64,000 nucleotides of DNA from Rhea pennata (taxonomy: Eukaryota; Chordata; Aves; Rheiformes; Rheidae): contig NC_084677.1 in the NCBI RefSeq assembly GCF_028389875.1, forward strand, positions 11,822,017 through 11,886,016, written 5' to 3'. Position numbers and translations under genes: made by a program. Of this stretch, positions 39,701 through 48,100 are shown one piece after another. Position 1 is the first letter of the stretch. Every line of letters starts with the position of its first letter. The notes below the pieces were generated by a model. The model searched no databases, had not been told where the DNA came from, and saw nothing but the letters and a program-made list of their open reading frames with translations.

Positions 39701-42700
39701 GGGGGCGGGTGTTTGCTGTCAAGTCCTAAATCTCCATGGCTTCTATAACTTTGACGGCATGTACTGAATGAAACCTCCTCTTGAGGAATGTTGTTCTAAT
39801 GCTGCTCACAGAGCTGCATTTAACTTTAATACATGAGCCAACATTATTATGCACCAGATACAATTTTGCTTACCACTTGTTGATGTAATTTTATAGAATT
39901 AGTTTTAGTTTATTATGAAATTATTTAGAGTGTTCTCTGAGTATACTCTGAGTATTTTAGATCAAATGTATTTTTATAAAGAAAAAAATTTTGCATTACT
40001 TAGCATTAAGGTAATGTTTCCCTATTTGCTTTATCATTTTTAAACTTCTGTAACTTGATACAGAGCATTGTGTTTTAACATTATGATAGCTAGACTAGCA
40101 AAGTGAGTTTAAAATAACAATCATGTCAGGCTTTGGAAATGTTGCTTATGATGCATGTATATACTAAGGATCATTTTTGGAATAGAAAACAAGCATGTGG
40201 GTGGTTTTGCCTCTATAGAACAGTAATCCCTTTCTCAGAAAGGAAGGCAAAAATTAGCTGTTGTGTTAAGGTGCTCTTAATTGAGCTCTTGCTTTTTGTT
40301 GCAGTAACTGATAAAATGTTGACTTCTACCAGTCATACTAATTCTGTTTTCTCTTTATCCTTAAGCATGATGAAAAGGCCAAAAATAAAAATTTGGGAGC
40401 TGAAACTAAACAAGTTCTTTTTTAATAGAAAACAACTACCTGTGACAGGCTAATTAGAGAACTATTTTCTATTTAATTGGAAGATATTTTAGCTTTGTTC
40501 CTTTAAACCTTTTTATATTATAAATACTCATTTCTTGCATATATTCTAATGTAGACTTGATACAACTTTTGTAGAAAGTAATATTTGTATATGCTTGGTC
40601 TACAACTCCAAGTTTTGCTGTAGGGTACTAGATGCTAACAGACTACTTAATTCCATAGTAGATTTGATGGAAATTAAGGTGCTTTTGGAACCATAGGATC
40701 CAACTGTATGTGTATGTTGTGTGTACACAAGAGTTAAAATAATTCGTTTTGATTGCCTTAGGAAACACCAACTAAAGAGCTGGGAAACCGTGCAACAGAC
40801 GTGAACAGCCAAGGCGCTCGCAGCACTCCTGTTCCCTCTTCAGGTTTTAATTACTTAAACAGATTTACAAATTCAGAAAGCTCAACAGATGAAGAAGGTA
40901 CTTGAATATATTTATACTTGAGGATGTTTTATGTGTAGCTTTAATGAAATGTCACTCTTAAAATGTATGTAATTCATAAGTTCACTGTGCCATCTTGACT
41001 TCTGTTTTGCCTTTTAAGGAAAACCTCAGCTAGGTTCAGATACTAGCCTTATCGATTGCCAGTGTTTTGAAGGTAATACTGATTGGCTATAGATCAGTAT
41101 GTCTTAACTTGAGAAGCAACCCAACTGTGGACAACAAATCTTTGAGCCATATGACTAGAACAGGGTTGGGCTCAGTCTTTCCAGACTTGGAGAATAGGTC
41201 TGGATATTACCCGATATCCAGATGCTACTAGGTGATCCCACTAGAGCATTCATGTGACTTTGAAGACTCTCTCCGTACTGCCAAAACCTGGATTCAGTAA
41301 AACAAAAGAAAGTGATTCGGTTTCTCTAGCAGCTGGGTTTTGTTGAGGATTGCGAGTGTGAGTGCATGATGGTAGCCTCAGTTCTGTCAGCCCAGTCGCA
41401 CATCTAAGGAATTGCTACACACCTCAGTTTCAAATGCAGTCTCCTACTGACTCTCCTGTCAGTTTGTTTTCTAACTGCTTCCAGACCTCTTCCTTCTTTC
41501 CCCACCTCTTCCCTCCCTGTTTATGTGTAAGCACACCCCTTGCTCAAAGACCAGGAATTCAGAGTTGCTTCTAAAGTTTCTAGCAAAAGTTCTCTCTTTA
41601 TTCTCCATGCCTCACTTGCAGGAAAATGCAAGTGCTTTAGCCTTCTTGTTTGCATTAAGATAGTGCCCTTAAGCCTTTCTTCTATTAAGTAGTAGTACAA
41701 TGAAATATAGAGACTGAAGCATATGCAGGGAGCATAAAACCACTTGGTGGAGCATTCTTTCATCTCTTGTGTGATTTGTCAGAATGCTTGTGTACCTTAT
41801 GTCGTGATTCAAAAGCCTAAGACCTTAAGTCTTTTCCAATTTACATTAAAAATAATGGCAATCATCAACCTTCTCAATTTCTAAAAGCAAGTAATTGTTC
41901 CAGTGGAAATAAAATAATAAATTCTTCACATTTGGTCTTTCTTAATGAAGTTATCTGAACGCTTCCATATTAGAGCATTGTAAGTAATATTTTTCTCACT
42001 GCATTGGATTATCTTTGGCCTTTTTTGCTTTTGAAGCAAACTTTTAATGCTCTTAGCCTGGGATTCTATAGTTTTTCAGTGAGTTCCTCAAAACATTCAC
42101 ATAAATACTTTTGTGTGTATGTAGTGTAATAGGGTCTTGAAAACTAATGTTGATAGACACAGCATCTAAAACTGAGCACATGAAGGTACTTTAAAGATTT
42201 TTTTCTTTGACACAGATTGGCCTATCTTGGCAATTTATGATCTATGCTTTGAAAGCTGATGTTCTCCAGCTACTTTCAGATAGAAGGTTATAGTTTCCGG
42301 TTCTGATGATTGTCAGTAACAATCTATAACAAGAGTAACATTTTTTTCATGGGAGGGAGAAGATGGCATTAATGTTTTTAAGGCTGTATTATGATTTGTG
42401 TATGGTATATCAAAAACCTTGTAAGTTTAGAATTTGCTTCCAAAATTTGCTGGTATTCTCAGTAATCATGTGATAATGAATTTTCTTCTTAGGGAATTTT
42501 GTTTGGAATGTTATGACAAGTTTTTTGGGGGTTAATGCAGTCTTCATGGACTTGCTTTTAAGACTATGTAATTTTACATGACTATAAATTGTTTTATTCC
42601 CCCTCCTTTCCTTTTCCTTTTTTTCTTTTTTTTAAGGTGGGGGTTTTGAATGGGATGATGACTTCTCTTCTCCAGAACCCTCTTTTATAGCAAAGGCAGC

Positions 42701-43988
42701 TAATAGCCTTATTAGCTCTAAACCACCTCTTCAGTCAAAGTACTTCTCTCCACCTCCACCTATTCGGACTCTTGAGCAGAACTGGTCACATTCATCTCCT
42801 TATTCCAGATTCTCTATATCTCCTGCAAATATAGCAAGCTTTTCTCTTACGCATCTTACAGATTCAGATATAGAGCAAGGAGGTAAGTGATTTATGCACA
42901 GATGTGAACAATGTAGATGACAAACTTAAATCTTTTTCTATTTTATACTTATAAGCATATATTTAATTCTGTAAAAGTTGCATCTGATGTTGTATTTTAG
43001 TTGTATTAAACTGAGAGTCTTTGCACCCAAATCAGTAAAACTAATGGTTAAATATTTTCTGGAATACTTACAAGACAAACTTGCATTTTTTTTCTGTTCC
43101 CAGAACTAGTACTATATTTATATAAATGAAATCTATGCAGTCTTAAGCAATTCTATGTAGCTGTCACCCTGTGGCAATTTATAAAAGAAAACTAATCATG
43201 CTTGTTATTTCCTTGTCATAGGTCACAGCTCATTGCAGAGGGTGAGGGTGGCAAGAATGTGTTGGCTCCCATTGTTGTCTGAACTTGCTTTATAGTTCAG
43301 TTTTTCTTTATAATTGCTTTTTAGAAAGTACATTCTTGAGATCCTGTCAAGAATTGCACCATGTTTTCTAGAGCTGTGAGTAGGATAGTCTCTGTTAAGG
43401 GAGAGGAACAATCTGTTCATAGCAATTTTGGGTGATAGTAGTGTTTATTAACAGAAGCTTCTTGCCTCTTACAAAATGATTTTAAGCTTTATGTCTTTGG
43501 TAATGATAAAAAAAAAAAAAAAAAGAGCAGGCTTAAATCAGCATGTTATTAATCTTGATTAAAATACAGTATTATAAAAAAAATTACTGATTGAGTTTTG
43601 CTGATGGTCAATGTCTTAAAATGTAATCGGTGTTGTTATATAGGGTTGTATTGGTCCTGTATTGTGTTTAATGATTAGATAATATTTGCTGCTTAATAAC
43701 TTGCAGATAAGAGATTATTTTGAAGATACTACTTTGCCTTATGTGTCCTAAGAAGTGACATTGAAATGTGTGAATTAAGCAGATGTCTATGTATAAATGT
43801 ACCAAATATTTACACTAGTTGAAAGCTCTAGGCAAATATTAACCAATACTTGGAAGTGCAAAGCAGCAGAATGTCAAGTTCTAGGAAAGTTCTTGCAAAG
43901 AAGTGAGAGTTTATGCAGAAGAATCTTCCTGTACCTTATGGCTTTTCCTCTCCTAATAGGAAGCAGTGAAGATGGAGAAAAAGATTAG
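5609..43988 (+). CDS. LMTK2: Lemur tyrosine kinase 2 (LMTK2), complete 14-exon coding region
   Basis: The joined exons are 5609-5741, 18002-18126, 19099-19243, 21015-21088, 21826-21944, 23381-23468, 30799-30932, 33913-33997, 34648-34769, 36111-36260, 36523-39439, 40762-40897, 42637-42882 and 43960-43988. Every junction is GT-AG and phases match, giving 1500 residues (human about 1503). Visible order: N-terminal hydrophobic segment (17-37), second membrane helix (56-73) followed by CVSCC, kinase domain (about 147-408) with GNGWFG loop at 153-158, VIVK lysine 177, HSDLALRN at 272-279, DYG 292-294 and APE 319-321, then a long acidic tail with the PP1-docking motif KAVTF at 1349-1353. The known family role is a membrane-anchored Ser/Thr kinase (KPI-2/BREK) binding PP1, inhibitor-2, myosin VI and CDK5-p35, acting in endosome traffic. 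The start was chosen because it opens a signal/anchor segment and aligns with the family N terminus. Confidence 0.97.
9021..9092. repeat. GT-rich and (TTTA)n microsatellites
   Basis: A GTGTATGTGTGTGTGTG tract runs into a G-run and more GTGT, then ATTTATTTATTT copies occupy about 9070-9092. It lies inside LMTK2 intron 1. Confidence 0.85.
12659..13000 (-). other. Coding-like minus-strand open frame, unidentified
   Basis: A 164-codon open frame occupies 12659-13153 on the minus strand. Its downstream half (about 12700-12980) is clearly richer in GC and CpG than the surrounding intron and translates into a Pro/Ser/Arg-rich sequence including [30 protein letters not shown] and [15 protein letters not shown]. 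The upstream half reads like random intron. The patch could be a fragment of a retrocopy, an exon of an antisense gene or a transposon remnant. I do not recognise the family. No clear splice pair or poly(A) tail was found. Confidence 0.3.
17622..17916 (+). other. Candidate alternative terminal exon with a membrane segment
   Basis: An excellent acceptor (TTGCCTTTTTCTTCAG) ends at 17621. An ATG at 17638 opens an 81-codon frame stopping at 17881-17883, and AATAAA follows at 17911-17916. The translation has a polar N terminus, a hydrophobic stretch ([17 protein letters not shown]) that could span a membrane, then a charged helix ([15 protein letters not shown]). Spliced directly after LMTK2 exon 1 the reading frame would differ and close quickly, so the ATG would be used only if the exon belonged to its own transcript. 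No strong donor is seen. It may equally be chance. Confidence 0.25.
18002..18126 (+). CDS. LMTK2: LMTK2 coding exon 2 (transmembrane helix)
   Basis: The acceptor TTAATTTCTAG is followed by residues 45-86. [18 protein letters not shown] is a membrane helix and CVSCC just after it gives cysteines suited to palmitoylation. The exon ends in DPEIDFK with donor AAG|GTGAGC, phase 0. The end of the exon is highly conserved in LMTK2. Confidence 0.95.
19099..19243 (+). CDS. LMTK2: LMTK2 coding exon 3 (juxtamembrane acidic segment)
   Basis: The acceptor TTTTATTGCAG is followed by [20 protein letters not shown] and a Ser/Pro-rich stretch. The donor is TCAG|GTAAAA, phase 1. It links the membrane helix to the kinase domain and is nearly identical to the mammalian segment. 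A T-rich run follows at about 19255-19274. Confidence 0.96.
19838..19883. repeat. (CTAT)n/(AT)n microsatellite
   Basis: Repeated ATCTATCT units pass into an alternating AT tract. It lies in LMTK2 intron 3. Confidence 0.9.
21015..21088 (+). CDS. LMTK2: LMTK2 coding exon 4 (glycine loop)
   Basis: The acceptor GTGTATGACAG is weak because its pyrimidine tract is interrupted. The exon encodes [20 protein letters not shown] and the final GK of the ATP-binding loop GNGWFGK. The donor AAAG|GTGAGA is phase 0. It starts the kinase domain. Confidence 0.95.
21111..21314. repeat. 204-bp direct repeat, copy A (intron 4)
   Basis: This matches copy B at 23038-23241 (offset 1927 bp) over 204 bp with two mismatches that I could find by eye, about 99% identity, in the same orientation. 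It begins 22 bp after the exon 4 donor. It does not look like CR1 and is not low complexity. Confidence 0.92.
21737..21765. repeat. T29 homopolymer before LMTK2 exon 5
   Basis: An uninterrupted run of 29 T lies about 60 bp upstream of the exon 5 acceptor. It could act as an extended pyrimidine tract and is likely length-variable. Confidence 0.9.
21826..21944 (+). CDS. LMTK2: LMTK2 coding exon 5 (catalytic lysine)
   Basis: The acceptor ATATTTTTCAG is followed by [20 protein letters not shown]. The lysine at residue 177 corresponds to the ATP-anchoring VAxK lysine. The exon ends in GEPY with donor TATTA|GTAAGT, phase 2. It is flanked on both sides by the 204-bp repeats. Confidence 0.96.
23038..23241. 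repeat. 204-bp direct repeat, copy B (intron 5)
   Basis: Second copy of the sequence at 21111-21314 and in the same orientation. It differs at an ACTG/ATTG and a GCAAAG/GTAAAG position. It ends in TTGCACCTT, followed by a CT-rich stretch. Confidence 0.92.
23381..23468 (+). CDS. LMTK2: LMTK2 coding exon 6 (hinge region)
   Basis: The acceptor TTTTTTCCTTGCAG is followed by [20 protein letters not shown] and LLVFEFCDL, the beta4-beta5 strands and hinge of the kinase. The donor CTTG|GTAAGC is phase 0. Confidence 0.96.
27372..27737 (+). other. Unidentified 121-codon open frame inside intron 6
   Basis: An open frame just upstream of a CR1 element. From about 27444, after TGTTCTTACAG, the translation becomes rich in Arg, Lys and Glu (for example [20 protein letters not shown] and [20 protein letters not shown]), unlike random intron. 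No domain is recognised. It may be a transposon ORF remnant or chance. Confidence 0.2.
27886..28500 (-). mobile_element. CR1 LINE, 3' portion about 600 bp
   Basis: The plus strand is the reverse complement of the CR1 3' region. It starts with GGATCATAGGATAATTCAGG (the CR1 tail), then TCCAGTCCAACCTCCTGATC, AAAACCTCCAAGGATGGAGA, CACAACCTCTCTGGGCAACC, and a later segment ending GATGTGGTCTAACAAGTGCC. The apparent ORFs here (27861-28400 plus and the minus frames) belong to decayed repeat, not a gene. The inner boundary is approximate. Confidence 0.9.
29056..29126. repeat. (AT)n/(CA)n microsatellite
   Basis: Alternating GTGTGT, ATATAT and ACATAC units lie inside LMTK2 intron 6. Confidence 0.9.
29357..29487. 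repeat. Diverged 68-bp tandem duplication
   Basis: Two adjacent copies start with AGTTACTTGCAT, share ACTATAGATTCTATT, then a T-run, and end in TTGTTCTA. The offset is 68 bp and there are several mismatches, so it is an old local duplication in intron 6. Confidence 0.8.
30799..30932 (+). CDS. LMTK2: LMTK2 coding exon 7
   Basis: The acceptor AACTTCTTTTACAG is followed by [20 protein letters not shown] and [20 protein letters not shown], the kinase helices D and E. It ends in FVH plus AG, splitting the serine of HSD. The donor CATAG|GTATAC is phase 2. Confidence 0.96.
30933..33912 (+). other. LMTK2 intron 7 (3.0 kb)
   Basis: AT-rich intron with a CA/TA microsatellite at 33697-33770. No other element or ORF stands out. 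Confidence 0.8.
33697..33770. repeat. (CATA)n/(CA)n/(TA)n microsatellite
   Basis: ACATACATACATACACACAC passes into TATATATA. It lies about 140 bp upstream of exon 8. Confidence 0.9.
33913..33997 (+). CDS. LMTK2: LMTK2 coding exon 8 (catalytic loop)
   Basis: The acceptor TTTTCCCCTCCAG completes the serine codon. The exon encodes [20 protein letters not shown] then YGIGFSRYK. It supplies catalytic Asp274, Asn279 and the metal-binding DYG (292-294). HRD is HSD here, as in the whole LMTK family. The donor AAG|GTAGGT is phase 0. Confidence 0.97.
34648..34769 (+). CDS. LMTK2: LMTK2 coding exon 9 (activation segment)
   Basis: The acceptor GACAATATAG is weak for its pyrimidine tract. The exon encodes [20 protein letters not shown], including the APE motif at 319-321, and ends NKYSNI plus TG. 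The donor ATATG|GTATGT is phase 2. An A-run (34556-34576) lies upstream. Confidence 0.96.
34770..36110 (+). other. LMTK2 intron 9
   Basis: AT-rich intron. It contains a short degraded CR1 3' end at about 35400-35495 and a T-run at about 35812-35833. I see nothing else. Confidence 0.75.
35400..35495 (+). mobile_element. Degraded CR1 3' fragment
   Basis: TGCTTTGAGCAGGGCTTTAG, CTAGCTGGCCTTCGGAGACC and CTTACGGTCTAAACTGCTTT parallel the CR1 plus-strand 3' end (GAGCAGGGGGTTGGACTAGA type). It is old, with many substitutions. Confidence 0.6.
36111..36260 (+). CDS. LMTK2: LMTK2 coding exon 10
   Basis: The acceptor TTCTTTTTCAG is followed by [20 protein letters not shown] and onward to LEQPYSDR plus TG, the kinase C-lobe helices F-H. 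The donor GATG|GTAATT is phase 2. Confidence 0.96.
36523..39439 (+). CDS. LMTK2: LMTK2 coding exon 11 (2.9-kb tail exon)
   Basis: This single exon of 2917 nt encodes about 65% of the protein, from the end of the kinase fold ([15 protein letters not shown]) through the long disordered, acidic, Ser-rich tail. Conserved islands include [67 protein letters not shown], an acidic run ([17 protein letters not shown]) and the PP1-docking [17 protein letters not shown] at the end. The acceptor is CTTTGTATAG and the donor TCAG|GTATCC. The upstream open frame from 36377 is intron. Confidence 0.97.
40762..40897 (+). CDS. LMTK2: LMTK2 coding exon 12
   Basis: The acceptor GATTGCCTTAG is followed by [10 protein letters not shown], a variable Ser/Thr-rich stretch and NSESSTDEE plus G. 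The donor GAAG|GTACTT is phase 1. The end of the exon is conserved with mammals while the middle is divergent. Confidence 0.95.
41019..41072 (+). other. LMTK2: Candidate 54-nt cassette exon of LMTK2
   Basis: Between exons 12 and 13 lies a 54-nt segment with a strong acceptor (TTCTGTTTTGCCTTTTAAG) and a usable donor (GAAG|GTAATA). It is stop-free and has the phase needed on both sides (1-1), so inclusion would insert 18 residues ([18 protein letters not shown]) between TDEE and GGGFEWDDD without a frameshift. Mammalian LMTK2, as I know it, joins exon 12 directly to exon 13. Skipping is assumed in the main model. Confidence 0.4.
41073..42636 (+). other. LMTK2 intron 12, distal part
   Basis: AT-rich intron ending in a long pyrimidine tract before exon 13. 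No repeat or coding feature beyond the candidate cassette exon was recognised. Confidence 0.7.
42637..42882 (+). CDS. LMTK2: LMTK2 coding exon 13
   Basis: The acceptor TTTTTCTTTTTTTTAAG is followed by [17 protein letters not shown], a Ser/Pro-rich stretch with SKYFSPPPP, then [20 protein letters not shown] and LTDSDIEQG. Strongly conserved with the mammalian C terminus. The donor GGAG|GTAAGT is phase 1. Confidence 0.96.
42883..43959 (+). other. LMTK2 intron 13
   Basis: AT-rich intron with an A-run near 43509. No other feature is visible. Confidence 0.75.
43960..43988 (+). CDS. LMTK2: LMTK2 coding exon 14 (C terminus)
   Basis: The acceptor CTCTCCTAATAG is followed by GSSEDGEKD and TAG at 43986-43988, identical to the mammalian LMTK2 C terminus. 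The exon continues into a roughly 4 kb 3' UTR. Confidence 0.96.
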
Positions 43989-46505
43989 ATGCATTAAAAC
44001 CTCTTCCTGGGATTACCTACATAGCATGCAAACACTCTGTGTCTGAAACTTCTTTATCTAAACTCTGGATCTCCTGGAGTAACGCAGGTAATCGAGAAGT
44101 ACTAAGAAATGAAAGTAAACACTGAAAGCAATGTTAAATCAGGACATTAATTTGAATGTGTATTTAACTTTGTAATGTATTTTTAAATCAGTGCAATTTT
44201 GCTTTTCATTGAAAGATGATTCTGCCGCTGTTTTCAAGTACTTGAAGTATTTTTCAGATAATTTAAGAAATAAGTAAAGCAATTACACTACAGTCTGGTT
44301 TATGTATGAGATTGTATAATATTCTTTTTATATTTTTCCATGTAGTTCATTATCTATTTGAACATACACCTGTTGTAGACTTGTGTATAACTGTCCTGTG
44401 CAACAGGTGGCTGTGTTGCTGAAACTGTATGAATGATAGTTGATCAGTAGTGAGCCATATTTATTGAAAAAGATATCACTACATATTACTTTGCTTATTA
44501 CAATTGCACTATGGATTATTCTTCCTCTATTTCCTGATGTACAGAATTAAATTTTTCAAGGAAAATAAGATGACAAGTTGAATTGGCCCAGTTATCCAGT
44601 TTAATTTGTCCTTTTTGTAGCCTTTGCTATGCACGGTACTTGTAAAACATACATAACTTCTGGGTGTTATGTTAGACTTGCTGAAATCTGATATTCAGTA
44701 CCATTTCTAAATGATGATTATCAGTTGTTAGTGTTCATGTTTTATAGGAAACTGGAAAAGAATATCTGACATACTCTGGAATTATTTTTTAGATGAGATG
44801 TCTCTTCATTCCTGAATATGATCTTACTGACTGCTTAAGCAGTAATAGTATCTGACTGTATCATATTTAAAGACCTTCCAATTTTCATTACAATTTCTGC
44901 TTTTGAAAGAAAAGGGTGAAAAACTGTACAAAAGAACTAATATAAAACAGTATGGAAATTATGAATCTTCAAAAAAAAAAAATGTAGACTGGATTTAGGC
45001 ATAATTGTCCCTTTGCTTATTCATTCTATGAATTTTGAAGCCCTCTGTTTTTTCCCTCCTGACTGCGGATTAGAGCTGCCATTCAGAGGCCTGTGATAGA
45101 TCTGCCTCTCGGTGATTTTATTACAATTGAGAATTAGATTAATGGTTAATAATTCAAGCATTTGAATAAAGTCTTGATCCAAAGTGGTAGTCAGCTGGCA
45201 CTCGTATTTCATACCCTTTACAAGCCAGACTTAAAGATATCTGCAGACTCCATAGTACATCTTGAAATGCATGCTGACCCAAAGAGGCAAGATAAAGTTT
45301 GTTGTGAACTTGTCTGTAGGGAAAGGAATACAATGTGGGTTTTCTCATGTGTGTTTCTTTTGTTTTTAACCCTCATACTCTACCATACAGTTGGCGAATT
45401 TAATACTTTAAATTGCTTGAAAAAAAAATCTTTAATACCCCAAAGTGAGTTCAGTTGAGGAGCAAAGAACAATCTCTGGCCTCCTGGAATGCCTTATGCA
45501 GCCGCGGATCTGTGGGAGATGCTCACAGGAACAGTCTAGCTTGTTTTAAAACATTTTGAATTTTAGCAACTTTTTTTGTCAGGCCTTCAGTACAATGCCA
45601 GTCCAAGTGCTCTGTGTTTATATCCAGTCAACAGAAAATTTTGATCACACAAAGCTTGGTATTTTAGATATTTTCAGATGTGTTAAGCTTCTGTGTTGTA
45701 TACCTCTATATGCATTTTGATTTTTAAGTGTGTTTTAAATGACAGGGCTATAAAGTTAGGGTTTTTTCTCCAGCATTATTTAGCCCTTAAGACTAGAATG
45801 ATTTCCATACAAATCAAAAGGGAATGATTTATTTACAGCAGGTTATTTAAAGTTGCCAATATATTGTTGAGATGATTTGTGCTGATGAGGCACTCTGGTT
45901 CAGAACTTGGTCAGAACTGTACTTCAATATGATATGAGGAACAATTTTTCAAGGACTCTTCCCAACACATGACTTATGAGGCAAAGCCAAGTAGTTCTTA
46001 ATACATGCTTACACTATGTGCTGTAGAGAGCTTAAAGAAACTGTGTGCTACTCTTAATATCTGCTGAAATATAGGTAATAGACTTTGTGCACCAAGTATT
46101 ACAGCTTGCTAATTCCATAATACCAACATTAAATTCCTTGATACAGCTAGATTAAGGTATCTCATCTATGTTTTCTGTAATTCTCATGATATCAGAAATT
46201 AAGTAGGAAAATTGAAACCTAAGACCACCTCTCCGTAAGTGGTCTGCAAATGTGTGTGGGCTTCTCTGCCTTACATGTGGTGAAAAATCTAAAGTATCAG
46301 ACCTGGAGCTCAACCTTAAGTTGAATTGCTTGGTTTGGAATGCAGTTCAAGGTTAAATAAAAGCTTATACTCCTGAATGTTACAAATTTGGTTATGCTTT
46401 TTCTTTCTTATAATTATGGAAAGTCAAGTATTTGAATTAATCTCATACAAATGTGCAATATTTCATCCTGCACATCAGGAATTTCCTTAGCTTAATGGAA
46501 ATCTG

Positions 46506-46508
<3 letters not shown>

Positions 46509-46543
<35 letters not shown>
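46509..46543. repeat. T35 homopolymer in the LMTK2 3' UTR
   Basis: An unbroken run of 35 T on the plus strand. It would be a poly(U) tract in the transcript and is likely length-variable. Confidence 0.92.
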
Positions 46544-46544
<1 letters not shown>

Positions 46545-48037
46545 TTCTTCAGTTACCATGGCTTAAAGAAAATCTTACATAGAAGTGAAGTTTATTCCTT
46601 TGTCCAAATGGACTAATTGCTGATGAATTGTCACAGAAGCACGTTTTCCAGAATAGGTTGGGATGTGTATGATGCTAAGCAAGGTAACATCCTTTTTAGC
46701 TATACAATGAAGAAAAATATTTAAAGTTGATTCACCACACTTAAACTATGGATTTTAATTTTAGTAATCCAGTAGGCTGGATTACAATAATCTAAAAGAC
46801 CTTTTTGGGAAAATATATAGTTAAAATCAGAAAAACTACTAGCAATATTAAAGTAAATCCACTGAGCAGTCAGTTGCACAATGAAGATAAATTAGTAATT
46901 CCAACACATTTTTAATAAGGGAGTTTGTCCTGAGTCATGCATTACACTATATGTAGTTTCTTGCACTAGCTACTTAAGCATGGTTTCTGTTTTAGAAGTA
47001 CATGTATCTATTTTCAATGGTTTATTATGAGGACTGGTTCCATTTTAATTCCTTCTCTAGTAGAAAACCTAGATTATTTGAATATTGAAGGCATTGTCTC
47101 AATTTGGCTAGTAAAGTTATTTAAATGATCTGATTTCCCACCTAAGGAGGTTTGTTGAAAATGAGAATCTGTAGTGAGAAGCCAATGAAGTGAGAAATGT
47201 CCAGTTCTAATGGAAGCACCTGTACTCTCCTAAATCTCAAAGCTGCAGATAAATTGTGTGTATAACTACATTTATGGAAACTACCATTTCCATGGAAAAA
47301 AAGAAATGATTAAACATTTTTTTCATATCTTTGTTGATGCACTAATGAAAGCCATTTAAGCCTCATTCTTTTTATCAGTATTTTTATCAGATTTTTATGT
47401 AGTACTAAATCTTTTTTCATGAGGAGCCTGGTTGATAGGAAGACTTTTTTTTTAATGATTAAGCACTATGTGAAAGTGTCAGCATTGTCAGGTGTTAGTG
47501 ACACGGCTATTTTTGAAGGTGGTAAAAGGTGGAATCAAAGTATATTAGCCTTATAAGAAATAGCCTTAAAATAAAAATGGAGTGTACAAAATTACTTCAG
47601 CTTTAAGTGATACAGAAATATCCTTGTATGTTAATGGATTTTGGTACAAGACTGGAAGAAATCTAGAGGAGAGTCAAATATCATATAAACTTATTGAAAA
47701 TAAGTATTTGTAATACCAGCAGCCTGTTTTTCAGAAACTTGAATATGACTTACAGTTAGTTTTGTTTATGAAATTGTTTGAACTTGCACAGTTGTAGGTG
47801 TAACTTAATGATAAATGGTACTGATGTGTGTATATATAATGTTTAATTCTATTTGTAAATGAGAAACTATGTAACAAAATCATAGGTATGAGGTTTTCCT
47901 ATTGTAATTTAATACAGGTATGAGGTTTATGGCAATATATCTAGTTAATGAAATTTCAGGTCAAAATGTCTTTAAATTGTGTACATTTTTAAATTGTAAT
48001 TTCTACTGTATATTGATTATCATGCATAGTGTGATTC

Positions 48038-48080
48038 AATAAATTGCTTGTAATTTAAAAATATTTAATATTAAAATAAA
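48038..48080 (+). terminator. LMTK2 polyadenylation signals
   Basis: AATAAA occurs at 48038-48043 and again at 48075-48080, followed by a GT-rich stretch (TTTGTCTGTGTTTGTTC) around 48104-48121. This is the usual signal plus downstream element arrangement, so cleavage near 48090-48100 is expected. Confidence 0.75.
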
Positions 48081-48100
48081 ATACAGTTATATATTTATAA

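Larger units (their letters stand above)
43989..48100 (+). other. LMTK2: LMTK2 3' untranslated region
   Basis: About 4.1 kb of AT-rich DNA without coding frames runs from the stop to the best poly(A) signals. This fits the long 3' UTR known for LMTK2. It contains a T35 run at 46509-46543, several ATTTA motifs and an internal AATAAA at 46356-46361 that could give a shorter form. The 3' limit is inferred from signals, not transcripts. Confidence 0.7.
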
